A DNA stretch of 60,447 nucleotides from the IMG/VR virus record IMGVR_UViG_3300031885_000015, positions 1-60,447 of that record; one strand, given 5' to 3'. The translations under genes and the position numbers were made by a program. The first letter of the stretch is position 1. The number at the start of each line of letters is the position of its first letter. The stretch is from a virus. The notes under the pieces are model-generated. The model was not told the DNA's origin and searched no databases. It worked only from the letters and a program-made list of their open reading frames with translations. This document shows, in pieces, positions 31,002 through 39,871 of this stretch.

Positions 31002-31850
31002 GTGGCTCTTCTCGTAGAAGTGATGGGCCCGCCTGTGAGGGTAGAAGACTTGCCGGATGTTCAGAACATCGCTGGGGACTTTAAATTCCCTGTAAAGGCG
31101 GGTATTTCAGGGGTAGTGATGCCTATCCTGGTAAAGACGCAGCAAGGTACCCTTTTCAGCACGGTTGCTAAGGTAGACATGCACGTTCTGCTACCTAGCA
31201 GACTCCGGGGAGTAAACATGAGTAGGCTACCCATCATATTGAGTGAGATGAACCAGAATAGCTGGGTGGTCGATAACCTACGGGACACTCTGAGGAAGAT
31301 GCTGATAAGACTTGAGTCTACTACTGCACGGATGCAGCTTCGATTTCCCTACTTTTATAATAAGCAATCTCCGTGCAGTCCAAACGTAGGAGTAGCTCAT
31401 GCAGACATCATCTTCGACGCTAGTCTTGTAGATACTCAGCCAGAGAGCTACTGCTTTATACTCACAGTAAAGGTACCGGTTATCACGCTGTGCCCTTGCT
31501 CCAAGGAAATTAGCTCTAACTCGGCTCATAATCAGCGAGCTGTAGTGACCATAACGGTAGCCTACGACGAATTTGTCTGGATTGAGGAGCTCATTCGCTA
31601 CGCTGAGGTGAGTAGCAGTGCAGCACCCTTTCCTGTCCTTAAGAGATGGGACGAGAAACGAGTAACGGAGGACGCCTACAAGAACCCTAAGTTCACGGAG
31701 GACGTCGCTCGAGGAGTCGCGTCTCTGCTGACAGCAGATACGAGGATTGCTGGCTTTCACGTAACAGTACGGAGCCAGGAAAGTATCCATCAGTACGACG
31801 CTGTTGCGGAGGTGAGTGGTGGCCTCCGGAACCTATGGACGCGTAGCTAG
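31002..31850 (+). CDS. folE2: FolE2, type IB GTP cyclohydrolase
   Basis: A 282-residue protein matching GCYH-IB: LPDVQNIAG...VKAGISGV, SRLRGVNMSRL, the Glu-rich catalytic stretch, VPVITLCPCSKEIS with the catalytic Cys, and SSNSAHNQRAVVTI. It opens GTP to dihydroneopterin triphosphate, the first step towards 7-deazaguanines. Type IB enzymes work without strict zinc dependence. GTG start 2 nt after the QueE stop. Confidence 0.92.
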   Translation: MALLVEVMGPPVRVEDLPDVQNIAGDFKFPVKAGISGVVMPILVKTQQGTLFSTVAKVDMHVLLPSRLRGVNMSRLPIILSEMNQNSWVVDNLRDTLRKMLIRLESTTARMQLRFPYFYNKQSPCSPNVGVAHADIIFDASLVDTQPESYCFILTVKVPVITLCPCSKEISSNSAHNQRAVVTITVAYDEFVWIEELIRYAEVSSSAAPFPVLKRWDEKRVTEDAYKNPKFTEDVARGVASLLTADTRIAGFHVTVRSQESIHQYDAVAEVSGGLRNLWTRS

Positions 31851-31900
31851 TTAGCTTGGGAGAAGAGGGTGGGGTAGGTCACCCCAAGGAGGAGCTGGAC

Positions 31901-32332
31901 ATGAGGTGCCTCGTAGTTAGGACTCAGCTTGAGGGTGTTCACTGCTACATAGGTGCGCCCCCTGAGGTAGACTATCTTAGCCTTCCTCATCGACACGTGT
32001 TTCACATCGAAGTTGAGATCGAGGTATTCAAGGAGAACCGCGAACTGGAGCTCCTCTCAATAAAGGCAGATCTGACGCAGCACCTACGAGCTATCTTAGG
32101 TGGCCGATACCTACTTCCTAACGATCGGTCGAGCCATGCTCGAGTAAGATGTAAGTCGTGCTTGAGTAAGATGTTTTGCCTATCCCAAGATATTCACTCA
32201 AATAGCTGTGAGCACTTTGCCACCGCTATTCAGAGCTACCTTAAGATACGCTACCCATCTGAGCCTCCTCGCAGAGTAAGCGTGAGAGTGCTTGAGGATG
32301 GAGAAAACGGCTGTTACTTAAGAGAGGTGTAA
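31901..32332 (+). CDS. QueD-like T-fold protein, candidate deazaguanine tailoring enzyme
   Basis: A 143-residue protein; ATG with AAGGAGGAG upstream. It aligns in layout with QueD: PHRHVFHIEVEIEV in place of HGHTYQVEA, an acidic LSIKADLTQHL helix, SCEHFATAIQSYL in place of PTAENIAAWI, and VSVRVLEDGENG in place of VTVHET. QueD's catalytic Cys-x3-HGH is not kept, and a Cys cluster (CKSCLSKMFC) is added. I infer a T-fold paralogue with a new reaction, for example processing of CDG; no experiment is known to me for this protein. Confidence 0.6.
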   Translation: MRCLVVRTQLEGVHCYIGAPPEVDYLSLPHRHVFHIEVEIEVFKENRELELLSIKADLTQHLRAILGGRYLLPNDRSSHARVRCKSCLSKMFCLSQDIHSNSCEHFATAIQSYLKIRYPSEPPRRVSVRVLEDGENGCYLREV

Positions 32333-32335
32333 CCG

Positions 32336-32761
32336 ATGCCAGATGAACGTCACCAAAGCGAGCTAGGTTCAGGGACCTCCCAAGTTCTGAGTAGCCATTT
32401 ATCTCCCTATGCTGCTGATGTGTTGGCATTTGATCTGGAGCATGGACTACTATCAATCCATGAGCCGACGATTGAGAACATTAGCTACCTCCTCACTGCG
32501 ATGACAGGAGAGGTAGGGGAGCTAGCAAACGTCGTGAAGAAGATCTGGCGCGATGGAGAGAGCCCGAAGCTCTGGCGACAGTTTGATGAGGAGCTTGTCG
32601 ATATCCTGATCTACTACATTGAACTACTCGTAGCAGCTAGAGTGGACATAGACAAGGCATGGAGAGTCAAGGAGCAAGTCCTAAAGGAGCGGTGGCTGCA
32701 GCGAGGACCCTACAAGATTACCAGTCGGGGCTTGCAAACCTCGAGGGGGGAACTTCCATGA
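32336..32761 (+). CDS. MazG-like nucleotide pyrophosphohydrolase
   Basis: A 141-residue all-alpha protein: LLTAMTGEVGELANVVKKIWR (E-x2-E metal site) and FDEELVDILIYYIELLVAARVD (E-E-x2-D). It would hydrolyse non-canonical or host nucleoside triphosphates, or ppGpp, as suggested for other phage MazG proteins. Overlaps the kinase start by ATGA. Confidence 0.85.
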   Translation: MPDERHQSELGSGTSQVLSSHLSPYAADVLAFDLEHGLLSIHEPTIENISYLLTAMTGEVGELANVVKKIWRDGESPKLWRQFDEELVDILIYYIELLVAARVDIDKAWRVKEQVLKERWLQRGPYKITSRGLQTSRGELP

Positions 32762-33351
32762 TCGTGATTGTAGCAGGACCAGATCGAAGTGGCAAGACTA
32801 CCCTCATGCATATCCTAGGAGAGATATTTGGAGTTACTCCTCGTAAAGCTTGTCGCATCGCAGACGATGGAGAGACGATAGCTGCTGTGGCCACCTACCT
32901 TCGAGAAGAGACAGAGCTTTACAAGCCTCTTTATAGTGGCCTGCGTAAGCCTCTGCAGCCCCCTACCCTCTGGGACCGCTGGTGGTATCCTGACGACGTT
33001 ATATACCGAGCGGTGGCGGAGGGCAGAGAATCGATCCTGCTCCCGTACGCGCAGGTAATTGAGCAGCAGCTTAAGAGACTCCAAACTGTTTTTCTCCACG
33101 TGACAGCTAGCCAAGAAACGCTGGAGGCAAGGTATAAGCAGCTAGGGGAAGACGACTACCTTCCTAAGAGCAAGCTACCAGCGCTACTTGAGGCCTACGA
33201 GAGATTCTTCCTGGACACTAAGCTTCCTGCATATCGCATCTGCACCGATGATTCTATCTCCTCGAAGCTCACTACGGTGACACGCGCATGCCGTTACGTA
33301 CGGCAGGCTACGCTGCAGTTCTTGTCGGAGGAAGGAGTGGCCACTGAATGA
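32758..33351 (+). CDS. deoxynucleoside monophosphate kinase (thymidylate kinase-like)
   Basis: A 197-residue P-loop kinase: IVIVAGPDRSGKTTLM is Walker A, LWDRWWYPDD resembles the DR(Y/W) substrate-binding motif, and a LID-like arginine region follows. It raises dNMPs to dNDPs for replication. ATG 32758 with GAGGGGGG upstream, overlapping mazG; it overlaps the next gene by 4 nt. Confidence 0.8.
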   Translation: MIVIVAGPDRSGKTTLMHILGEIFGVTPRKACRIADDGETIAAVATYLREETELYKPLYSGLRKPLQPPTLWDRWWYPDDVIYRAVAEGRESILLPYAQVIEQQLKRLQTVFLHVTASQETLEARYKQLGEDDYLPKSKLPALLEAYERFFLDTKLPAYRICTDDSISSKLTTVTRACRYVRQATLQFLSEEGVATE

Positions 33352-34160
33352 AAATCGCTACGATCGTGCCGACTGCATACCTCTCTCTGACCAAGGAAGA
33401 CACGTACTTTATGGCCCTGGCTCACTTGGTGGGGAAGGACCAAGCATACACGGATTTCTTTAGGCGTCAGAGTGAAGCAGGAAAGTACGTGATCATGGAC
33501 AACGGGGCTGCTGAGGGGCAGCAGCAACCAATCGAGGTTCTACTAGAGCGAGCAGCCTTGATCAAGGCTACGGAGCTTATCCTGCCAGATGTGCTCCTAA
33601 ATTGCAGGGAGACCTTGAGGCTAGGGTACTCTGCGCTAGAGGAGATAGACAAGTGTGGTGTCCGAATCGCCCTAATGGCTGTTCCACAAGGAGAGTCCTT
33701 CAGCGAGTGGATTAGGTGTGCCCGAGGGATGACAAGCTGGCCCGTTCAAGTCATCGGCATATCGAAGTTTCTCACTAAGCAGCTAGGTTCAGGCGCCCGG
33801 CTACAAGCCTTGACGATGCTAGAGACTTGCTACGAGGAAAAGGATGTTCACCTACTTGGCTGCCACCAGGATCCTCGAGAAGTGCATACCATATCAGTGT
33901 TCTACCCTTCAGGTGGCCACGTCAACAAACTAAGGGTTCGAGGAGTTGACAGTGCTATCGCATATGCGTATGCAAGGGTAAACCAGCCACTAAGGCCTGC
34001 ACACCTCCGTCCCGAGATGGAGATAGATTTCTCAGACACCAAGACCGATTCCAAATACCTCAAGTGGCAGATCCGAGCTTGGAAGTACTACTGTCGGCAT
34101 GGAGAGGAGCCCCCTCAAGTACCGCTTGCCGTCTTTCCTCCCTTCTCTATTTTTAAGTAA
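33348..34160 (+). CDS. dpdA: DpdA-like guanine transglycosylase
   Basis: A 270-residue TIM-barrel protein related to tRNA-guanine transglycosylases: MDNGAAEG (about residues 49-56, candidate catalytic Asp), LILPDVLLN (second Asp), LMAVPQGES, VIGISKFLT, VHLLGCHQ and GVDSAIAYAYA. Phage DpdA proteins exchange guanine in DNA for 7-deazaguanines. Its place after FolE2/QueD/QueE fits that role, and the zinc site of tRNA enzymes is not obvious. Overlaps the kinase by ATGA. A tRNA substrate is a less likely alternative. Confidence 0.75.
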   Translation: MKIATIVPTAYLSLTKEDTYFMALAHLVGKDQAYTDFFRRQSEAGKYVIMDNGAAEGQQQPIEVLLERAALIKATELILPDVLLNCRETLRLGYSALEEIDKCGVRIALMAVPQGESFSEWIRCARGMTSWPVQVIGISKFLTKQLGSGARLQALTMLETCYEEKDVHLLGCHQDPREVHTISVFYPSGGHVNKLRVRGVDSAIAYAYARVNQPLRPAHLRPEMEIDFSDTKTDSKYLKWQIRAWKYYCRHGEEPPQVPLAVFPPFSIFK

Positions 34161-34201
34161 AGGTGCCACCTGAGGTAGCTGACTAGTAGGAGGAGAAATG
34201 T

Positions 34202-36637
34202 ATGGAGTGCTCCCAGTGTCCTTACGGAGGCTACCCTAGAATGCCTGCTCCAGTACCTCGGCCTGCTTCGTTTGCTATTGTAGGAGAGGCTCCAGGTACG
34301 CAGGAGCTAATTCGAAAAGAGGCCTTCGTCGGCATGAGCGGCCAGCTACTACGAAGGACCTTAGCAAAGGTAGGCATACCAGTAGAGGACGCCTACATAA
34401 CCAACAGTATGCTGTGCCGCCCGCCTGTAGGAAAGCCTATTAGCGTGGTTGCAGTAAGAAACTGCCAGCAGCGTGTACTAGAGGAGCTTCGGCAAGTAAA
34501 CCCAAGGGTTGTACTAGTAGTAGGAAATACTGCTCTTCGGAGTATAACCAACAACTTTAAGCTCAAGATTACTGACGAGCAGGGGAGACGCATCGAGTCT
34601 TCCTTGCTGACAGGTGTTTGCATCGTCGCAGCACTGCATCCAGCAAAGGTTCTTCGGGATTCAGGGGACTACCGAGCGTTTTACATAGCTATTGAGTACG
34701 CTGCCCAGATGTTACAGGGTGGTAGCCCCAAGGATCCTGGGGTTACGAAGTACAAGGTGGTCACCACGCTCGACGAGGCCGAGGAAGCTGTGGCATTCCT
34801 ACAGCAGTTTACTCTCGTGGCAGGAGACATAGAGGCTACGAGTCTGAATCCGTACAGAGGTAGAGTTCTTGTGTTGGGGGTTGCCTGGTCGAAAAACAGA
34901 GTCATAGTCTTCCCACGAGAGGTGCTGTCTGCCCTTAAACCTCTCTTTCTGGTACCTCACATGAAGTGGGCTTGGCATAACGGGAAGTTTGACACAGCAT
35001 TCCTTCGTAGAATCGGACTTGCTGCAGAAGTTAGTCATGACACGCTCCTCCTCTCATACTGCATTAATGAGAACCCTCCGCATAACTTGGAGTATCTAGC
35101 CTCTACCCTCCTAGGAGCTAGTGCCTACAAGGCCGACATTCAGAAACTAGCTCCCTCGAAAGCGAAGATGGGCTACGCGGAGGTCCCAAAGAAGGAGCTA
35201 TACGGCTACGTAGCTAAGGACGCAGACTACACTTACCAGCTGATGGAGGAACTCCTGCCTCAGGTAGAGGGAGATCCTAACCTTAAGAAGCTTTACTACG
35301 AGCTACTTATTCCTGCAACTCGTCTTCTGAGATTCGTGGAAAGGAAGGGCATCTACGTTAGCACCCAGGCCCTTGAAGTCCTTAGGGAGAAGTTCGAGCG
35401 GGAGAGCGAGGCTCTCCTCAACGAGATCGAGATAGTGACAGAGGGTATGTGGAGCGCTAAGGACTATAAGCTTCAAACAGGAGCGAAGTCCGCAGGTGCC
35501 AAATTCAAGCCAACCAGCTCGAAGCAGCTCGCTTGGCTCCTGTACGACAGACTGCGACTAAGACCAGCAAAGATGAGGGGACGAAGCACTGTAGAGGAGG
35601 TAATAGAGGAGCTACGAGATAGAGTACCAGTGGTGGACCTTACACTGAAACTTAGGTCCACTAAGAAGAGCCTTGCTACGTATGTGAAGGGTATACAAAA
35701 GCGACTGGATCTCGACAGCCGGGTGCACACCAGCTACCTCCTCCATGGTACCTCGACAGGTAGGCTCAGCTCTCGCGGCCCCAATGTTCAGAACATACCG
35801 CAGGATCCAACTATACGCGGTATCTTCCAGGCACCTCCAGGTCGTCTTCTGATAGAGGCAGACTACAAGGGAGCTGAGCTCCGTATGCTAGGCCACCTCA
35901 GTGGAGACGAGTTCTTCACTCAGGTGTTCGTTGAGGGACGTGACCTGCATGATGAGGTGGCAACCTTCCTCTTCGGCAAGGACTTCGGAGAGAAGGACCG
36001 TATGAAGGCCAAAACCCTCAACTTTGGTATACCCTATGGACGAGAGGCCTATTCCATAGCAATGGCCTTTGATGTGTCAATGCAGGAGGCACAGGAACTT
36101 ATCGACGGTTGGTTCCAACGTGCACCTCAAGCTGCAGCCTTTCTGCAGGAATGTGCAGCCTCCGTACGCCAGGGGCGTGTCCTTACAACTCCGTTCGGAC
36201 GGAAAAGGCGCTTTGGGCTCGTAACTCCGGTCAACCTTGAAGACCTCCAGAGGGAAGCCCGGAACTTTCCTATACAGTCGATGACTAGTGATATTGCGCT
36301 CGCATCCAGCATAAGGCTACGTGAGCTTCTCATTCCCTTCGATGCGAGTATAATCAACCTGGTACATGACAGTATCCTAATAGAGCTTCCCAGCGATCCA
36401 GAGGTAGCTCTGCAGGTAGCCCACATAGCCCGGAAGTGTATGATGGAAGTTCCTCATGAGAAGCTAGCCTCTGTGATAGTATTCGAGGTCGATATCAAAG
36501 TAGGTCAGAGGTGGGGGAGCCTTCAGAAGTTAGGCTCGGCTAAGGTAGCTGCTGGAGAAGAATCTGGAGAGCTGGAGGAGATACGCCGGATAGTGGAGAA
36601 GTGTGAGGAAGTACACTACGAGGAGGGATTAGTGTGA
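34202..36637 (+). CDS. polA: uracil-DNA glycosylase (family 4-like) fused to DNA polymerase I
   Basis: An 811-residue replicative polymerase. Residues 1-175 form a family 4-like uracil-DNA glycosylase: CSQC, VGEAPGTQELIRKEAFVGMSG, later Cys at LCRPP and RNCQQ (a likely 4Fe-4S site) and ALHPAKVLRD. A 3'-5' exonuclease follows (VAGDIEATSL about 210, WHNGKFDTAF, YVAKDADYTY). The A-family polymerase domain has motif A EADYKGAELR (about 553), motif B KTLNFGIPYG and motif C LVHDSILIE. No 5' nuclease. ATG after AGGAGGAG. Confidence 0.92.
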   Translation: MECSQCPYGGYPRMPAPVPRPASFAIVGEAPGTQELIRKEAFVGMSGQLLRRTLAKVGIPVEDAYITNSMLCRPPVGKPISVVAVRNCQQRVLEELRQVNPRVVLVVGNTALRSITNNFKLKITDEQGRRIESSLLTGVCIVAALHPAKVLRDSGDYRAFYIAIEYAAQMLQGGSPKDPGVTKYKVVTTLDEAEEAVAFLQQFTLVAGDIEATSLNPYRGRVLVLGVAWSKNRVIVFPREVLSALKPLFLVPHMKWAWHNGKFDTAFLRRIGLAAEVSHDTLLLSYCINENPPHNLEYLASTLLGASAYKADIQKLAPSKAKMGYAEVPKKELYGYVAKDADYTYQLMEELLPQVEGDPNLKKLYYELLIPATRLLRFVERKGIYVSTQALEVLREKFERESEALLNEIEIVTEGMWSAKDYKLQTGAKSAGAKFKPTSSKQLAWLLYDRLRLRPAKMRGRSTVEEVIEELRDRVPVVDLTLKLRSTKKSLATYVKGIQKRLDLDSRVHTSYLLHGTSTGRLSSRGPNVQNIPQDPTIRGIFQAPPGRLLIEADYKGAELRMLGHLSGDEFFTQVFVEGRDLHDEVATFLFGKDFGEKDRMKAKTLNFGIPYGREAYSIAMAFDVSMQEAQELIDGWFQRAPQAAAFLQECAASVRQGRVLTTPFGRKRRFGLVTPVNLEDLQREARNFPIQSMTSDIALASSIRLRELLIPFDASIINLVHDSILIELPSDPEVALQVAHIARKCMMEVPHEKLASVIVFEVDIKVGQRWGSLQKLGSAKVAAGEESGELEEIRRIVEKCEEVHYEEGLV

Positions 36638-36873
36638 AGCGCCTAAAGGAGCTCGCGCTCCTTAGCGTCGTTGTGGTAATCACAGTAGGCATCATGTCGG
36701 GTGGCGCCATAGCTGCTGCTCGGCTGATCCTGTGGGGCTGGTCCGGCGTCCTCCTGGCTGTGCTGGTCGTAATGAGCACTGGGGTCTTTACGGCGTTCGT
36801 CAAGGCTGCCCTCTGTAGGGTCTTCTTCTCTAGGAAGGAGGCTCCTCGGCGTGCCCTCCGAGGAGGTGAGTAG
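36634..36873 (+). CDS. small two-span membrane protein
   Basis: A 79-residue protein, GTG overlapping the polymerase stop. Two hydrophobic helices (about 8-30 and 34-60) and a basic tail (FFSRKEAPRRALRG). Function unknown. Confidence 0.6.
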   Translation: MKRLKELALLSVVVVITVGIMSGGAIAAARLILWGWSGVLLAVLVVMSTGVFTAFVKAALCRVFFSRKEAPRRALRGGE

Positions 36874-36874
36874 A

Positions 36875-37564
36875 GTGAAGATTGATATCCTAACGAAGGA
36901 CGAGATCCTTCTCCACAATCAGCAGCATGGGACACTTCGTTGGGTGCCTGTCGAGAGTGCACAGCTAGTCCCTTCAGAAGAGGTACATCACTCCCTTGCA
37001 GATGGTGGCTATGTGGGCTGCTCTCAGCTACATCCTGAAGTAATAATTGCCATTCGACGGCTTGGGGAGGTCATCGCGTACGTCTGTCGCTTCTGTAGGG
37101 AGGGGTGGACCCCAGGAGATCCATGTAACACTGGGTGGATGTGTCCTACGTGTCAGGCTACCTATAAGAAGGGTTCGAGAGCCATGAGAGTACTCGTATG
37201 TGGTAGTCGAACCTTCAACGGCAGTAGAAGGATAGGTATAGAGTTGTCGAAGCTTCCTCCTAACACAGTAATTATCCATGGAGGCTGCTCAGGAGCTGAT
37301 AGTATAGCTGGAGCATGGGCTCATCAGCTTGGGCTCGAGGCTATTGTTTTTCACCCAGGATGGGCTCAATATGGAGGAAAGGCAGGTCCTAAGAGAAATC
37401 GTCGTATGCTTGAAGAAGGCAGACCTGATCTGGTTCTAGCCTTCCTCGAAGGTACCACTAAGACCCCAGGAACTGCACACATGATAGACCTTGCAGTTCA
37501 AGCAGGTGTCAAGGTAACTGTGTTTGCAGGGCAGCCTGAGGCCAATAAAGGAGGTAGACCATGA
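36875..37564 (+). CDS. zinc-ribbon plus DUF2493 (SLOG-like) protein
   Basis: A 229-residue protein. The first 100 residues carry CRFC...CNTG-MCPTC, a zinc ribbon. The rest is a DUF2493/SLOG Rossmann domain: RVLVCGSRTF, IIHGGCSGADSIAGAWA, FHPGWAQYGGKAGPKRNRRML. SLOG domains bind nucleotides or nucleotide-derived signals. GTG after GAGGAGGTG; ends overlapping nrdJ by ATGA. A nucleotide-sensing or processing role beside the reductase is inference. Confidence 0.8.
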   Translation: MKIDILTKDEILLHNQQHGTLRWVPVESAQLVPSEEVHHSLADGGYVGCSQLHPEVIIAIRRLGEVIAYVCRFCREGWTPGDPCNTGWMCPTCQATYKKGSRAMRVLVCGSRTFNGSRRIGIELSKLPPNTVIIHGGCSGADSIAGAWAHQLGLEAIVFHPGWAQYGGKAGPKRNRRMLEEGRPDLVLAFLEGTTKTPGTAHMIDLAVQAGVKVTVFAGQPEANKGGRP

Positions 37565-39831
37565 ACCTCGCACAAGTTCTAAAGAGTGACCCTGCTGCCA
37601 AGGGAGTATTAGAGGCTCGGTACCTTCGCCTAGGAGAAACTCCAGAGGGGCTTCTCAGGAGAGTGGCTACAGCAGTTAGCGATGGAGAAGAAGAGACGGC
37701 ATCTCAGTTTTATGATATGATGCTTAACTTGGACTTTCTTCCCAACAGCCCTACTCTAATGAACGCAGGTAGAGCCTTTGGGCAGCTAGCTGCCTGCTTC
37801 GTAATACCAGTAGAGGATACCTTGGAGGATATATTTGAGGCAGTAAAGACCATGGCGATCGTACAGAAGTCTGGTGGAGGAACAGGCTTTAGCTTCTCTA
37901 GACTTCGGCCTAAGGGAGACCCAGTCGACTCTACGAACGGAGTCGCAAGTGGACCAGTCTCCTTCATGCGGGTGTTCAACGCAGCGACCGAGGAAATCAA
38001 ACAGGGAGGTACCAGAAGGGGGGCCAATATGGCAGTCCTCCGAGTGGACCATCCTGATATTCTCGAATTCATAAGCTGCAAGCAAGTCGAGGGACAGCTG
38101 GCCAACTTTAACATCTCTGTAGGGATCACGGACGCGTTTATGGCGGCGGTCCAGTGCGATGCGGACTTCTCTCTTAAGTGGAAAGGCAAAGGATACAACA
38201 TGCTTAGTGCTTCCTGGATCCTTAATACTCTAGCTGAGAGAGCCTGGAGGAATGGAGAGCCAGGAGTGGTGTTCTTGGACACCATCAACGCGAATAACCC
38301 TACTCCCGAGCAGGGATGCCTGGAGGCAACCAATCCTTGCGGCGAACAGCCGTTACTTGCAAATGAGTGCTGTACTCTGGGGTCTATAAACCTCGCTAAC
38401 ATGGTTCATGTGCCAACCTTCACTGAGCTCTCTGATTCACTACTAGCGCAGTCACAACGTAGGAGTAGCTCATACTGTGACGCTACTTCACATATAGACA
38501 TGGACCGGCTTGTGAGGACAGTCAAGCTGGCAGTTATCTTCCTAGATAACGTAGTGAGTGTAAACACTTTCCCGACTCCTGTGATGCGGGATATCACCTA
38601 CGCAAACCGAAAGATAGGCTTGGGAATAATGGGATGGGCTGACCTTCTAATTGCTTTGGGGATACCCTACGACAGTGAGCAAGCGCTTCTCGTTGCACGT
38701 GAGGTCATGCAGACAATACAAAAGACTGCTCTGGAGGCGTCCGAGGCACTAGGGAGGAGAAAAGGGAGCTATCTTAGTAGATGTCCTCCGAGTGCTGGGG
38801 GGACAGGCCAGGCTTCTCTTCGCAACGCCACTCGCACGACTATAGCACCTACAGGATCCTTGAGCATGATTGCAGGTGTGAGCTCAGGGATAGAGCCTAT
38901 ATTTGCGTTGACGTTCACTAAGCGAGTGCTTGGTGGGCAAGAGTTCCAATACATGAATAGAGTATTTCAGCAGGAGGTTGTACCTACTCTTTCACAGAGC
39001 GAGCTAAACCAGGTGCTTTCGACAGGTAGCTGTCAGGAGATCACTCGGCTTCCAGAGAAGGTTAGGGCCCTGTTTAAGACTGCCTCGGAAATCACCCCAG
39101 AGTGGCACATAAGGATGCAGGCAGCATTTCAGGAGTTTACCGACAATGCTGTTAGCAAAACGATTAACCTGCCACCAAGTGCCACGGTTGCTGATGTTAA
39201 GGCAGCTATCATACAGGCTCACCAGCTGAAGTGTAAGGGTCTAACCCTATATCGTAGAGGTAGTCGTCGAGAGGAAGTTTTGCTGGTACCAGGTGAGAGG
39301 GATAGTTCACCTACCGGCTCAGCAGGTCTGTGTCTTGAGGGGAGGCCTGCCAGTGTAGGAGGAACTACTACCCGGGTTTCGACAGGCTGCGGGAAGATGT
39401 ACATCACCGTGAACTCTCAGGAAGATAGGACCTTTGAGGCGTTTATTACCATGGGGGCCTCAGGAGGGTGTAGGGCCTTTGGAGAGGCCGTGGGAAGGCT
39501 GATTTCCTTGGCACTAAGGGCTGGTATACCACGAGGGCTTATTGTAGACCAACTTACGTCTGTAGTATGCCCGAACTACATGGGACGTAAGGCTCAGAGT
39601 AAGCTGCGAGGAAAGTCCTGTCCAGATATCATCGGCAGAGTTCTAGCTGAAGCAGGAGAGGCCAGCGACCACAGTAAGGTTCACTATAGTAAGGCCCACT
39701 ACGACAAGCTGCTTGAGCACCTCCCTGGTGATCACCCTCGAGAGCCTATATGTCCTTTGTGTGGGTGCCTCCTCCTCGCTGCAGAGGGCTGCTTTACTTG
39801 CCTCTCCTGTGGATGGAGCAAGTGCAGCTAG
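37561..39831 (+). CDS. nrdJ: B12-dependent (class II) ribonucleotide reductase
   Basis: A 756-residue enzyme: FLPNSPTLMNAG (about 60), Cys in AACFVIPVEDTLEDI, loop GGTGFSFSRLRP, active-site NPCGEQPLLANECCTLGSINL (about 258), phosphate-binding TIAPTGSLSMIAG, and YRRGSR near 565. The C-terminal 190 residues contain a TSCPD-type domain (VSTGCGKMYITVN...) and a zinc/redox Cys tail (CPLCGCLL...CLSCGWSKCS). It reduces ribonucleotides with adenosylcobalamin, without oxygen need. It is the last large gene of the operon headed by the riboswitch-like leader. Confidence 0.93.
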   Translation: MNLAQVLKSDPAAKGVLEARYLRLGETPEGLLRRVATAVSDGEEETASQFYDMMLNLDFLPNSPTLMNAGRAFGQLAACFVIPVEDTLEDIFEAVKTMAIVQKSGGGTGFSFSRLRPKGDPVDSTNGVASGPVSFMRVFNAATEEIKQGGTRRGANMAVLRVDHPDILEFISCKQVEGQLANFNISVGITDAFMAAVQCDADFSLKWKGKGYNMLSASWILNTLAERAWRNGEPGVVFLDTINANNPTPEQGCLEATNPCGEQPLLANECCTLGSINLANMVHVPTFTELSDSLLAQSQRRSSSYCDATSHIDMDRLVRTVKLAVIFLDNVVSVNTFPTPVMRDITYANRKIGLGIMGWADLLIALGIPYDSEQALLVAREVMQTIQKTALEASEALGRRKGSYLSRCPPSAGGTGQASLRNATRTTIAPTGSLSMIAGVSSGIEPIFALTFTKRVLGGQEFQYMNRVFQQEVVPTLSQSELNQVLSTGSCQEITRLPEKVRALFKTASEITPEWHIRMQAAFQEFTDNAVSKTINLPPSATVADVKAAIIQAHQLKCKGLTLYRRGSRREEVLLVPGERDSSPTGSAGLCLEGRPASVGGTTTRVSTGCGKMYITVNSQEDRTFEAFITMGASGGCRAFGEAVGRLISLALRAGIPRGLIVDQLTSVVCPNYMGRKAQSKLRGKSCPDIIGRVLAEAGEASDHSKVHYSKAHYDKLLEHLPGDHPREPICPLCGCLLLAAEGCFTCLSCGWSKCS

Positions 39832-39871
39832 CTGTGACGTACCTGGCGGACGTGAAGGGCGGTGAGACTGA

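Noticed and set aside
29826-34160. Complete preQ0 pathway
   Set aside because: No QueC was found among the reading frames examined, so the pathway is called only as far as CDG.
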